Counted from the first letter of the stretch, positions 7,310 through 16,026 are shown. The stretch: DNA of 62,046 nucleotides from Akkermansiaceae bacterium UBA1506 (GCA_002323995.1 DCQY01000046.1:19049-81094); one strand, 5' to 3'. Numbers and translations are program-made. The notes: generated from the letters alone by a model not told the origin.

Positions 7310-8929
7310 ATGAACTTTCGAACTTCGACCCTAATCCGACCTTGCCTAGGCTGCTTTGCCTTATTCCTTTTCCTCGTTAGCCCAGTGCGAAGCTACGAAG
7401 CACCAAATTTCGATTACTTAGTCTTTGACCGGGATGGTATTTTCCTTGAGCCCAGCGATGAGGAAGGACTTCTAGCAGCCCTCGCGGCCATAGCATGCAA
7501 TTTCCCCACGCAATCAAAAGTCGATGATGACTTGCGCGAAAAAGCTATCGCAATTGCTCTGAAACTCGATCCCCTCCACTTCAACTCGCGGCAGGCACAC
7601 GAAGCACTGACCCATGGGAAAATTCCAGAAAAGACGGGTTATTTCGATAGCCTCAGTTTGGTTTCAGAAACGCTATGGTCCACCGCTCTCCTACTCACCG
7701 ATGACCCCGTAGAACCTGAAGAGAAAAAACTGGCCGGCTATCTTATGGAACTCTCACTCGTTCTTCATCCCGATCCAGCGGAAGAGCGACTCACCGCATA
7801 TGCAGTGGCTACCAATGACCTCCCGCTTGTCTGGTCCAACTTCGTGAGCCTTGATCCGATCGAGAACCAAAGCACGACTCGCTCAACTAATTTGATGCTT
7901 GAAGCCACAGAATTACTCCGCCGCCCTTCTCTGGCAAAAAAGGGAATGGTAAAATCTGGTAACTCTTCAGCCACCGAAACCCATTCTGCGCCTAGCGAAA
8001 CTGATAAAAATTCAGGGATGAAACCGCAGGACTACGGTGGAGCCGATCGGCCCGAACCGGCCATGCGACCCCTTCCAGATGATTTTGAACCGATCATCCG
8101 TTCAATTCAAACCTTTCGCAACATTGCGTCATTCAACGGCAATTCCATGAGCGATCCCATGAGCGGCATACTCACGCTGACGATTCGCGAGGCTGAATCC
8201 TCAGAAGAGAAGGACCTCCTCACCTCGTCGCGAGAAGAATTCGCAGGAAATCTACCCCTGCCCATTATCAACAGCCCTAATGGCCCGGACTTCGACGGCA
8301 TGAGAACAATTGGCTATGAGCTTCTCCCGGTGGATCTAGAATGGATTGAGGACACTGTGGTTGAGTTCTCATTCAAAAGTAGTCAAGCACCTCCGCGACC
8401 TTGGAAAGTGAATACCAATGCCGCACAGATCCCCGCCATCGCACTCTTAGAATCAGCCTTGACGGAAAAAGGAATCAATGAGGACATCGTCCTTGGAGGC
8501 GGCAGGAGGACCATGCCGGGAAAGATCGAAGAGAATATAGAGGCTGCGGCCCTAATTGGCAGACCCTACTTCATGGTCCCAGGGAGCGTCCGAAAAGATT
8601 TAATGGCTTATCTCAATCGCACCGGAAATCTTGATATACTCTTCGAGCCAGAGCTCATTGCGTTCACGGTAGCATCTCAAGCAATCGATAAGATGACCTC
8701 ACCAACCCGAACGGCATGGCTAAAAGCGAGCGAATCATTCGCGGAAATCATGCAGGATTCTGAACGCATGCCTCTCAAAGACCTCGCCAAAGATACCAAG
8801 ATACAGGAACGGCTCGAGGCCATCCTCAAAACCGCTCCTGATCATCTCTCCGCGAGGGCCATGCTCGAATACGGCAAGGAGGCACGCGCCAACCAAGGCG
8901 TCATGCCCTCGGAAGAGGCTAAAGAGTAG
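7310..8929 (+). CDS. Secreted protein with degenerate Lon (S16)-like domain
   Basis: A 539-residue exported protein; the ATG giving MNFRTSTLIRPCLGCFALFL starts a good signal peptide ending near VRSYEA, so I prefer it to an upstream TTG. Residues about 30-200 are helical and may be repeat-like. A Ser/Pro-rich linker follows. Residues about 265-440 resemble the Lon proteolytic fold: an AIALLESAL helix, NEDIVLGGGRRTMPGKIEENIEAA in place of the usual GGLxxKxxAA strand-helix, and RPYFMVPGSVRKDLMAYL in place of the VLVPxxNxxDL step. I find no Ser at the nucleophile position (NAAQIPAIAL), and Glu stands where the dyad Lys should be, so it is probably catalytically dead. The assignment is by pattern only. 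Confidence 0.55.
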   Translation: MNFRTSTLIRPCLGCFALFLFLVSPVRSYEAPNFDYLVFDRDGIFLEPSDEEGLLAALAAIACNFPTQSKVDDDLREKAIAIALKLDPLHFNSRQAHEALTHGKIPEKTGYFDSLSLVSETLWSTALLLTDDPVEPEEKKLAGYLMELSLVLHPDPAEERLTAYAVATNDLPLVWSNFVSLDPIENQSTTRSTNLMLEATELLRRPSLAKKGMVKSGNSSATETHSAPSETDKNSGMKPQDYGGADRPEPAMRPLPDDFEPIIRSIQTFRNIASFNGNSMSDPMSGILTLTIREAESSEEKDLLTSSREEFAGNLPLPIINSPNGPDFDGMRTIGYELLPVDLEWIEDTVVEFSFKSSQAPPRPWKVNTNAAQIPAIALLESALTEKGINEDIVLGGGRRTMPGKIEENIEAAALIGRPYFMVPGSVRKDLMAYLNRTGNLDILFEPELIAFTVASQAIDKMTSPTRTAWLKASESFAEIMQDSERMPLKDLAKDTKIQERLEAILKTAPDHLSARAMLEYGKEARANQGVMPSEEAKE

Positions 8930-8956
8930 ATTGGGAGGGAGCTGAAGGATATGCTC

Positions 8957-8970
8957 GAGCGTTAACGCTC
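8957..8970. repeat. Perfect 14-bp palindrome
   Basis: GAGCGTTAACGCTC is fully self-complementary and lies 28 bases after the S16-like gene. It has no T-run after it, so it is not a classical terminator. It could be an RNA hairpin end or a binding site. Confidence 0.4.
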
Positions 8971-9018
8971 CATAACGATTTCGCCGGATGCACGAATGTC
9001 GGCGGGCGGAATGGAGGG

Positions 9019-9252
9019 CTACTCCGTCTTGGGTTCCTTCTGGGTTTCCTGACTCGCCTTCACTCCCCCTACGTGGAACATCGCTTGTTGATTCCTCTCC
9101 GCCCTTAACTCCATCTCGTAGAGTTGCGGTCTGAGTTGCAGAGTCGAGGGAGCGTTCTCGCCATGATTTCTGATCGCTATTTCCAGCATCTCCTGAAGCA
9201 TCTTTCTTGGCGTTTCCATAAGTTTGAGGGGTGAGACCATCGTCACGGCGAA
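9019..9252 (-). CDS. Small conserved-looking protein, downstream half of a frame-split gene
   Basis: A 77-residue frame starting at GTG (VTMVSPLKLMETPRKMLQ), or at the ATG two codons later. It has protein-like composition with heptad-like helices: RKMLQEMLEIAIRNHGENA, then STLQLRPQLYEMELRAERN. It ends in a charged tail, SQETQKEPKTE. I do not recognise the family; the first half looks like a helical bundle or coiled coil. Its 5' end overlaps a signal-peptide-bearing frame in a different register, so it may be a separate overlapping gene or the true C-terminus of that gene after a frameshift. It lies downstream of the minus-strand riboswitch at 9951-10020, in the same orientation. Confidence 0.45.
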   Translation of the reverse strand, partial: FAVTMVSPLKLMETPRKMLQEMLEIAIRNHGENAPSTLQLRPQLYEMELRAERNQQAMFHVGGVKASQETQKEPKTE

Positions 9253-9550
9253 TGCAGTGCATTAGCTTTCCGCTCGCAGGATTCCAGCGGGAGCGAACGA
9301 AATGTCCGAATACAAAGGGCGTGCCTCCGATCTGGTAAGCAACGACGCGGGTTTCTATTGGAATGAATCTTGATTGATCGGTAGTAACCCTACCTTCTGT
9401 AATTTTATTGCGGTCCCACTTTCGTGAGCACCAACTTGCTTGAGTCCTTTGATTCCCTAGTTTTCTGAGCCATGTATCTCCGGCGCATACAAGCTGGCCA
9501 CTGATCAAAGTTTGAAGGCACAGCAGTAATCGCAGCACGATTCGGCACAT
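9235..9550 (-). pseudogene. Signal-peptide-bearing protein, upstream half of a frame-split gene
   Basis: From the ATG the reading begins MCRIVLRLLLCLQTLISGQL, a plausible signal peptide with cleavage after VCAG. The mature part reads convincingly as far as FVFGHFVRSRWNPASGKLMH and CIRRDD. The frame stays open to position 8735, but from about 9235 onward it becomes Arg/Gly/Ser-rich and runs antisense into the S16-like gene, so I do not believe that tail. At the same point a second frame with better protein character begins. This suggests either a single-base frameshift in a roughly 175-residue secreted protein, or two overlapping genes. No function is recognised. Confidence 0.4.
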
Positions 9551-9578
9551 CTGGATGAGTTTGATGCTTCATCCCCTC

Positions 9579-9830
9579 TTAGCTGTTAATTGAGCTCAGT
9601 ATTTCGTCCCGACGTTGGCGCGCTTCTTCCACGTCTCTCGTCCGCAGGGAAACACGGACTCGTTCGGCCGTGTAGTCATCGCGATGAACCGTGAAATGCG
9701 CCCACCACGTCCCTCGGTTATTCCAGAGGTGATGATTAGGATTTTCGGACTCCGGCTTTACGGCCAACCTAAAGCAGCCGTTCGAAGAAGGACAGCGCCC
9801 CGATATGTTCTGTAGATCTAGATAAGTCAT
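9579..9830 (-). CDS. Orphan integrase-arm-like small protein
   Basis: An 83-residue protein when started at MTYLDLQNISG; an upstream ATG would add 31 residues. The core (NHHLWNNRGTWWAHFTVH, then RVRVSLRTRDVEEARQRRDEIL) resembles the N-terminal arm-binding region of tyrosine recombinases: a three-stranded sheet followed by a helix with TRDVEEARxRRD. No catalytic domain follows. Similar short stand-alone proteins occur in Verrucomicrobiota genomes as hypotheticals, from memory. It may be a truncated integrase or a small DNA-binding protein in its own right. It is the first gene downstream of the SAM-type riboswitch on this strand. Confidence 0.5.
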   Translation of the reverse strand: MTYLDLQNISGRCPSSNGCFRLAVKPESENPNHHLWNNRGTWWAHFTVHRDDYTAERVRVSLRTRDVEEARQRRDEILSSINS

Positions 9831-9902
9831 GATGCAGTTTCTGTGATGTTCAGTTACCGCATCAGGATCAAGAAGGTGATACCTCCCGAGAGAAATTCTG
9901 TT

Positions 9903-9918
9903 CGAATGTAAACATTCG
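9903..9918. repeat. Perfect 7-2-7 inverted repeat
   Basis: CGAATGT-aa-ACATTCG is a perfect inverted repeat between the riboswitch and the integrase-arm-like gene. No U-run follows on the minus strand. Its size and symmetry suit a dimeric repressor operator, or a short leader hairpin. Confidence 0.4.
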
Positions 9919-9931
9919 CACATCGGTCACC

Positions 9932-9949
9932 GTAACAGAATTCTGTCAC
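9932..9949 (-). repeat. Hairpin next to the SAM-type aptamer
   Basis: On the minus strand GTGACAG-AATT-CTGTTAC folds into a 7-bp stem (one G-U pair) with a 4-base loop, starting 1 base after the aptamer's closing helix. It could be an extra stem of the aptamer or part of the expression platform. Confidence 0.45.
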
Positions 9950-9950
9950 A

Positions 9951-10020
9951 GCATCCAAGGCACCTTGGCTTCTCCAAACCAGGTTGCCGGACCCCGCTTT
10001 CGCAAGGCCACTCCTGATGC
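9951..10020 (-). ncRNA. SAM-family riboswitch (SAM-I/SAM-IV clan, variant type)
   Basis: Read on the minus strand, 70 bases fold into the SAM-clan core. P1 is GCATC/GATGC. A GAGTG follows at the junction. P2 is GGCCTTGC with GCGGGGTC around a GAAA tetraloop (8 bp including G-U pairs). Then come the hallmark CGGCAACC, P3 (TGGTTT/AAGCCA, one wobble, 4-base loop), the second hallmark AGGTGCC, and the closing P1 strand. There is no P4, which fits the compact SAM-I/IV variant rather than classic S-box. A weak promoter, TTGCTT-16-TAACTT, lies just upstream (10028-10055). It faces left, toward the small genes at 9.0-9.83 kb, not toward metH. The expression platform is unclear. Confidence 0.65.
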
Positions 10021-10167
10021 TTGGATTAAGTTAACAGAACAATCGAAGGAAGCAAGATCCTGTTTTGTCATACAAATGATCTTCAAATGAAGCCCGCAGA
10101 GTCATTTGACCACCAAAATGATCGAAAAATCAGTTGCGATCCTTGTCTAATGGTTTAATACAAATCA

Positions 10168-12162
10168 ATGAATCTTGATTTGTTGATACGTAAAGTTTTA
10201 GCCGTCATCATTTCCCTCTGTCTCGCCTCTATTGCCGTCGCCCAAGATGAGACATTGAGAAGCTTGACTGACGATACCGAAACCCTCGACATCACAACTG
10301 TGAGCGGCGCGCGCTCCGTGCTCATCCGGGAAGAAATCATCCAGGATCAAGCCACCCCTTCGATAGTGACTAAGACAACCGCAGCGAGCGAGGACCGAGA
10401 TTACCTGCTGCCATCAGTCGATACTATTTCGGGGGCTGAGATCCGAACCCTGCAGCGGCATGGCCTTGAAGATGTTCTACGCCAAAGTGCCGGCGTCTCC
10501 GTCGTACAGTCCGGACAAGCCGGGGCGCAGACTTCTCTCTTCATTCGCGGCATGGAAAGCAACCACACCACCGTGTTGCTTAATGGACGCCGACTTCCCC
10601 CCGGACTCGCCGGACTTTATCAACTGGAATATCTAGACGTCTCGACTCTGGAATCTGTCCAGTTTCTCAGGGGAGGAGCCAGCTCGCTATATGGAGCTGA
10701 TGCAATGGGCGGCGCCATTGACTTGCGCTCAACAGACGCCCGTTTCGTGGGCGCTGATACCCTTTCGTCTTACGCGGAGATGGGCTCTTTCTCAACATTT
10801 CGCACCGGACACAAAATCAATATTGCAGCTGGCAAATTGGGGGTAGTGCTGGAGGGCAGCTCCATTGCTACAGATAATGATCGCGCCTCGTCTGCATTCG
10901 ATAACGGTATGTTCCGAGGAAACATCGCCGTGGAAATCGGCGACGAAATCTACTTTGATATTCTCGGTTACGTTCAAAACTCTAACCTTCAGGTAGCCGG
11001 TAGTTCACTAAGTCCTGACTTCCCCTCTCAACAAACCAACTCAAACCAGTCAAATCTTCTTTCGCCGCGGATAAGCGTCATTCGTGACGAATGGGAATTC
11101 ACTGGTTTTTACAGCTACACTTCGAACGATCTTGAAGCCCTGATGGCGCCCTTCTTTGGCGACAATACTCTCAATCAAGTTGGACGCGAAGCCGAAGGAC
11201 TATTCAATTACCGAGGAATTGACGACGCCCTATTGACCTTGGGCGCGGGCAATTACAGTTATGAGTTTGATCGTAGCGCTATCATACCCGGCCCCTTCAA
11301 TCCAGACGCTGCGTTTAAATATAGTTATGCCAGCATTTTTGCACAGGCCGACGTGGAAATCCTCGACGGAACACATTTACTCGTCTCGGGTCGCTACGAC
11401 GATCACGACACCTTTGAAAGTAAAGGCACCTACAGCGCACAAATTAAACAGCAAATTGCTGAGACTGGCACCGCACTCTTTGGCAAAGTGTCTACCGGTT
11501 ACAAGGCGCCGTCTGGACAGGATTTCATCTTCCTTGATCCCTCTGTCGATCCTGCCGGTCTTTCCCCGGAGGAAAGCATGACTTGGGAGTTGGGGCTCAG
11601 TCACTCCCTCTTCGAAGACAAGCTAGGTCTCTCCATCACCTACTTTCAGTCAGATATCAACAATTTGGTCGACAGCACTTTCGACTCACTGACCTTCACC
11701 TCGTTTCCGGCCGTGGTGGATACTGAAACCTCTGGATTTGAAGTCGAGTTTCGCGCCAACCCGCTTGCCTGCCTTGAGGCATACGTTAACTACACCTATC
11801 TCGACTCTGCCGTAATCGACGGATCCTATTTCGGCACTTACAACCCGGGAGACCGATTAGTGCGACGCCCACGCCATACCTTAAATGCCGGAGTTATGGT
11901 CAACGGTGACAAGTGGAAGGCTGGAGCGGAAATTACCGGCGCCTATGACCGAATTGATGGGCGGGATTTTACCACCAATGACTTTTTATATGTCGACGAT
12001 TACACGCTAGCGCGCTTCTTTGGAAGCTGCTTTATCAGTGACAAGGTGGAAGTATATGGGCGCATTGAGAATGCTTTCGATAGAATGTATGAACAGACAG
12101 CTGGATTTGCCGGCTCCGGATTTGGAGCATTTGCCGGGGTTCGTATCCTGTTCGCGCAGTGA
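10168..12162 (+). CDS. TonB-dependent outer-membrane receptor (BtuB-like)
   Basis: A 664-residue receptor. Signal peptide MNLDLLIRKVLAVIISLCLA, cleaved near AVAQ. The plug domain (about residues 85-200) has ISGAEIRTLQRHGLEDVLRQ, the typical SLFIRGMESNHTTVLLNGR and ASSLYGADAMGGAIDL. A 22-strand barrel follows, ending in RIENAFDRMYEQTAGFAGSG and the last strand FAGVRILFAQ. The last segment resembles BtuB-type vitamin B12 receptors. The next gene, metH, encodes a B12-dependent enzyme and follows after about 80 bases, so cobalamin is a reasonable but unproven substrate; siderophore uptake is the alternative. No cobalamin riboswitch is visible upstream. Confidence 0.8.
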   Translation: MNLDLLIRKVLAVIISLCLASIAVAQDETLRSLTDDTETLDITTVSGARSVLIREEIIQDQATPSIVTKTTAASEDRDYLLPSVDTISGAEIRTLQRHGLEDVLRQSAGVSVVQSGQAGAQTSLFIRGMESNHTTVLLNGRRLPPGLAGLYQLEYLDVSTLESVQFLRGGASSLYGADAMGGAIDLRSTDARFVGADTLSSYAEMGSFSTFRTGHKINIAAGKLGVVLEGSSIATDNDRASSAFDNGMFRGNIAVEIGDEIYFDILGYVQNSNLQVAGSSLSPDFPSQQTNSNQSNLLSPRISVIRDEWEFTGFYSYTSNDLEALMAPFFGDNTLNQVGREAEGLFNYRGIDDALLTLGAGNYSYEFDRSAIIPGPFNPDAAFKYSYASIFAQADVEILDGTHLLVSGRYDDHDTFESKGTYSAQIKQQIAETGTALFGKVSTGYKAPSGQDFIFLDPSVDPAGLSPEESMTWELGLSHSLFEDKLGLSITYFQSDINNLVDSTFDSLTFTSFPAVVDTETSGFEVEFRANPLACLEAYVNYTYLDSAVIDGSYFGTYNPGDRLVRRPRHTLNAGVMVNGDKWKAGAEITGAYDRIDGRDFTTNDFLYVDDYTLARFFGSCFISDKVEVYGRIENAFDRMYEQTAGFAGSGFGAFAGVRILFAQ

Positions 12163-12243
12163 ACCATTCTACCTCCCTACATCAATTTGCGCCACGTCTT
12201 CCCCCTAAAGTTTCCAAATTAATGGAATGAACCCATTCCCTAA

Positions 12244-15200
12244 ATGGCCTCCGACCTCACCAACGAACTAAATACCGAGCTCAGTAAGCGTATCCTCGTT
12301 CTCGACGGTGCTATGGGAACAACGATTCGTGGCTACGGCCTAACGGAGTCTGATGCCCGTAGCGAACGGTTTGCCAAAAACGAAAAAGATCTTTTAAACA
12401 ACGGAGACATCCTTTCCGTGACCCAGTCGGGGGTGATCGGAGACATCCACAAGCGTTTCCTCGAAGCAGGATCGGACATCATCGAGACCAACACATTTTC
12501 GGGAACCACTCTCGCCCAGTCAGAGTTCTTCGTGGAAGACCCACGGGAGAAAGGCAACGGGCGCAAGGATCCTGAATTCTTCGACCGCGAAGTCTGCAAC
12601 AACCAGTTTCTCAAAGACCTCGCCTGGGAGATCAACTACGAATCCGCTAAGTTGGCTCGAGAGTGGTGCGATAACATTGGGTCTGACACTGGACGCAAGC
12701 GCTATGTCGCCGGAGCCATTGGTCCGATGACCGTCTCTCTAACCAACTCGCCAGACGCAGAGGATCCAGGTTTTCGTGTGGTTACCTTTGATCAAGTCCT
12801 TGAAGCCTACAAACACCAGATACGCGCCCTCGCTGCTGGTGGTACGGATATAATGATGGTGGAAACCATCTTTGACTCACTGAACGCTAAAGCCGCGCTT
12901 GTCGCCCTCCGCGAAGTCTACGACGAGGACGATATTGAGCTACCTATTATCGTTTCCGCCGCAGTCGGACGAGGTGGAGAAACGATGATATCGGCACAAA
13001 AAGTCGAAGCGATGTGGAATGCCGTAGCTCACGTGAATCCTCTTGCGGTCGGCTTAAACTGCTCCCTCGGCCCTGACCTGATCGAACCCCATCTGGCCGA
13101 GCTTTCCAAAGTTGCCGAAACACACGTCTCAGTTTATCCCAATGCCGGCCTTCCCAACCCTCTTGCCCCGACAGGCTTCGACCTCGAGCCGAAGGATATG
13201 GAAGAGTATCTTGAAAGTTTCGCCAAGAATGGACTTGTTAACCTAATCGGCGGATGCTGCGGTAACACGCCCGAGCACGTCGCAGCGATCGCGAGAGTCG
13301 CAAAACGTTGCCCTCCTCGCCAAATACCAAAAGTGCCGGACGCCATGCGCTTGAGCGGCTCTGAGGTTTACAACCATGGCAAAGAGAAGAACTTCCTGAT
13401 GGTGGGAGAACGAACGAATGTCGCCGGCTCACCTCGCTTCCTCAAGATGATCAAGTCCGGCCAACTTGAAGACGCGGTCGCCATTGCCCGCCAACAGGTC
13501 GAAAACGGAGCACCCGTCATTGATATCTGTATGGACGAAGGCATGATCGAAGGCGTTCCTACGATGACGCGATTCCTCAACCTGATCGCTTCCGAACCGG
13601 ATGTGGCTGCTGTGCCAATCATGGTCGACTCCTCCAAGTGGGAGATCATCGAAGCCGGCCTTCAGTGCCTCCAAGGCAAAGGTATTGTGAACTCAATCTC
13701 ACTCAAAGAGGGCGAAGAGTGTTTCAAGGATTACGCGCGTAAGATCATGAAATACGGAGCCGCCGTCGTAGTTATGGCCTTTGACGAAGAAGGTCAGGCC
13801 GACAACTACGAAAAGAAGATCCAGATATGCGAACGTGCCTATCGCATTCTTGTCAACGAGGTCGGCTTCAATCCCGAGGACATCATTTTCGACCCTAACA
13901 TCCTAACAGTTGCCACAGGCATGGATGAACACAATAACTACGCGGTCGATTTCATTGAAGCGACCCGCTGGATCAAGAAAAACCTCCCCGGGGCGAAAGT
14001 AAGTGGAGGAGTGTCCAATATCTCCTTCTCCTTCCGCGGCAATAATGTTGTCCGCGAAGCGATGCACGCAGCCTTCCTCTACCGGGCCGGCAAGGCCGGA
14101 ATGGACATGGGAATCGTGAATCCCGGTATGCTCGAGGTTTACGATGAAGTCGAACCTAAACTGCTCAAATTGGTTGAGGACGTTATCCTCAATAAACATG
14201 CAGGAGCGACTGAAGCCCTTATTGACTATGCTGAGGAACTTAAGAGCAAAGGCGACCATAAGAGGGACAAGAGCAGTGGTCCTGACCTCAGTTGGCGCGA
14301 GGGCTCGATCAACGATCGAATCACTCATGCACTGGTTAAGGGAATTACCGACTTCATTGAAGAGGACACTGAGGAAGCTCGTCAGAAACTCGGGAAACCA
14401 CTCAACGTCATCGAAGGCCCACTAATGGACGGTATGGGTGTCGTTGGGGAGCTATTCGGTGCTGGAAAGATGTTTCTACCTCAAGTGGTGAAGAGTGCGC
14501 GAGTGATGAAAAAGGCGGTCGCTTACCTAGAGCCCTTCATGCTAGCCGAAAAGAACGACGAAGAAGGTTCAAACGCTCCCACATTTGTTATCGCGACAGT
14601 CAAAGGCGACGTTCACGACATTGGCAAGAATATCGTCGGCGTGGTTTTGGGCTGCAATGGTTACAAAGTCATCGATCTCGGAGTCATGGTCGATTGTGAA
14701 AAGATTATGGAGGCGGCGGTCAAACACGGCGCAGATATCGTTGGGATGAGTGGGCTTATCACCCCGTCGCTCGACGAGATGATCCACAATGCTAAGGAAT
14801 TCGAAAAAAAGGGCTACAAGCTTCCAATCCTAGTTGGCGGCGCTACCACATCTCGCGCGCACACCGCTATCAAAATCAGTGAGTATTACAGCGAACCGAT
14901 CGTCCACGTGGGAGACGCGTCTCTCGTAGTTAGCGTCTGTAACTCTCTACTATCTGATAATCTTCGTAAAAATTTCGTGAAGGAACACCGTGAAGCCGAG
15001 CAAAGAGAACGTGAATTATACGCGGGCAAAGGTTCGACGGCCGTCTATGTTCCCTTCGAAGAAGCGAAGCAGCAGAATTATGTGATCGACTGGAGCAAGG
15101 CTGATATTGCTATTCCCGAAGGCATTGGCCGACATTTGGAAGAGCGTGTACCACTTCAAGAGATCGTTGATGTTTTTGACTGGTCTCCCTTTTTCCATGC

Positions 15201-16020
15201 CTGGGAACTTCGAGGTGTATTTCCAAAGATCTTTGATCACAAAGTGCACGGCGAAGAAGCTCGCAAACTGTATGCAGATGCTCAGCGAATCCTTGAAGAT
15301 CTCGTCGAAAATGAGCGCCTTCACTGCCGGGCAACGTGGGGAATATTCCCGGCTCATTCAACCGGCGAAGATATCGAGCTTTTCTCGGACGAGGCCAAAA
15401 GTGACTACCTCGCCACGTTTCACTTCATGCGCCAGCAGAAGGAAAAGATTAAAAAGAATACTCCATTTCAAAGCCTAGCAGATTTCGTCGCTCCCAAGGG
15501 GAGCGGTTTAAACGATCACCTAGGAGCCTTCTCCGTCACTGCAGGTAACGAAGTAGAGGAATACGCCGCCTCATTCAAAAATAACGGTGACGACTACACC
15601 GGCATCATGATTCAGGCTCTGGCAGATCGCTTTGCCGAAGGTCTTGCCGAACTAATGCACCGCCGCGTTCGCGAATTCATGGGTTTTGGCAAGCAGGAGA
15701 ACTTGGCCGTTGAAGATCTCATTAAGGAGCGCTACCGCGGCATTCGCCCCGCGGCAGGCTATCCTGCTTGCCCCGATCACACTGAGAAGGCCATCCTCTG
15801 GGACCTGCTCAATGTTGAAAAAACCGTGGGCATGCAACTGACAACCAGTTACGCCATGTACCCTCCGTCATCAGTAAGCGGTCTCTACTTCTTTAACGAA
15901 GAGGCTCGCTACTTTAACGTTGGAAAAATCGAGCGAGACCAATTAGAGGACTATGCTGCTCGAAAGAAAATGTCGATCGAAGAGGCCGAGAAATGGCTAG
16001 CGCCTAACTTGGCGGATTAA
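12244..16020 (+). CDS. metH: Cobalamin-dependent methionine synthase
   Basis: 1258 residues, full length. Domains in order: homocysteine-binding barrel (LDGAMGTTIRGYGL at the start; zinc cysteines in LNCSLG near 275 and GGCCGNTPEH near 336); methyltetrahydrofolate-binding barrel (from FLMVGERTNVAGS, with VSNISFSFRGN near 590); cap and B12-binding domain (DVHDIGKNIVGVVLGCNGY near 789, where His is the axial cobalt ligand); and the C-terminal AdoMet reactivation domain (about 930-1258, RGIRPAAGYPACPDH). It methylates homocysteine to methionine in the cytosol. Cognate transsulfuration enzymes lie about 4-6 kb away. The start ATG has no strong ribosome-binding site. No riboswitch precedes it directly. 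Confidence 0.97.
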   Translation: MASDLTNELNTELSKRILVLDGAMGTTIRGYGLTESDARSERFAKNEKDLLNNGDILSVTQSGVIGDIHKRFLEAGSDIIETNTFSGTTLAQSEFFVEDPREKGNGRKDPEFFDREVCNNQFLKDLAWEINYESAKLAREWCDNIGSDTGRKRYVAGAIGPMTVSLTNSPDAEDPGFRVVTFDQVLEAYKHQIRALAAGGTDIMMVETIFDSLNAKAALVALREVYDEDDIELPIIVSAAVGRGGETMISAQKVEAMWNAVAHVNPLAVGLNCSLGPDLIEPHLAELSKVAETHVSVYPNAGLPNPLAPTGFDLEPKDMEEYLESFAKNGLVNLIGGCCGNTPEHVAAIARVAKRCPPRQIPKVPDAMRLSGSEVYNHGKEKNFLMVGERTNVAGSPRFLKMIKSGQLEDAVAIARQQVENGAPVIDICMDEGMIEGVPTMTRFLNLIASEPDVAAVPIMVDSSKWEIIEAGLQCLQGKGIVNSISLKEGEECFKDYARKIMKYGAAVVVMAFDEEGQADNYEKKIQICERAYRILVNEVGFNPEDIIFDPNILTVATGMDEHNNYAVDFIEATRWIKKNLPGAKVSGGVSNISFSFRGNNVVREAMHAAFLYRAGKAGMDMGIVNPGMLEVYDEVEPKLLKLVEDVILNKHAGATEALIDYAEELKSKGDHKRDKSSGPDLSWREGSINDRITHALVKGITDFIEEDTEEARQKLGKPLNVIEGPLMDGMGVVGELFGAGKMFLPQVVKSARVMKKAVAYLEPFMLAEKNDEEGSNAPTFVIATVKGDVHDIGKNIVGVVLGCNGYKVIDLGVMVDCEKIMEAAVKHGADIVGMSGLITPSLDEMIHNAKEFEKKGYKLPILVGGATTSRAHTAIKISEYYSEPIVHVGDASLVVSVCNSLLSDNLRKNFVKEHREAEQRERELYAGKGSTAVYVPFEEAKQQNYVIDWSKADIAIPEGIGRHLEERVPLQEIVDVFDWSPFFHAWELRGVFPKIFDHKVHGEEARKLYADAQRILEDLVENERLHCRATWGIFPAHSTGEDIELFSDEAKSDYLATFHFMRQQKEKIKKNTPFQSLADFVAPKGSGLNDHLGAFSVTAGNEVEEYAASFKNNGDDYTGIMIQALADRFAEGLAELMHRRVREFMGFGKQENLAVEDLIKERYRGIRPAAGYPACPDHTEKAILWDLLNVEKTVGMQLTTSYAMYPPSSVSGLYFFNEEARYFNVGKIERDQLEDYAARKKMSIEEAEKWLAPNLAD

Positions 16021-16026
16021 TTCTGG

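Noticed and set aside
8735..9018. Extension of the signal-peptide frame antisense into the S16-like gene
   Set aside because: Composition turns Arg/Gly/Ser-rich and the other strand carries a better-supported gene over the same bases.
10021..10167. Cobalamin riboswitch upstream of the TonB receptor
   Set aside because: I looked for the B12-box and core motifs on the plus strand and did not find them; the conserved bases nearby belong to the SAM-type aptamer on the minus strand.
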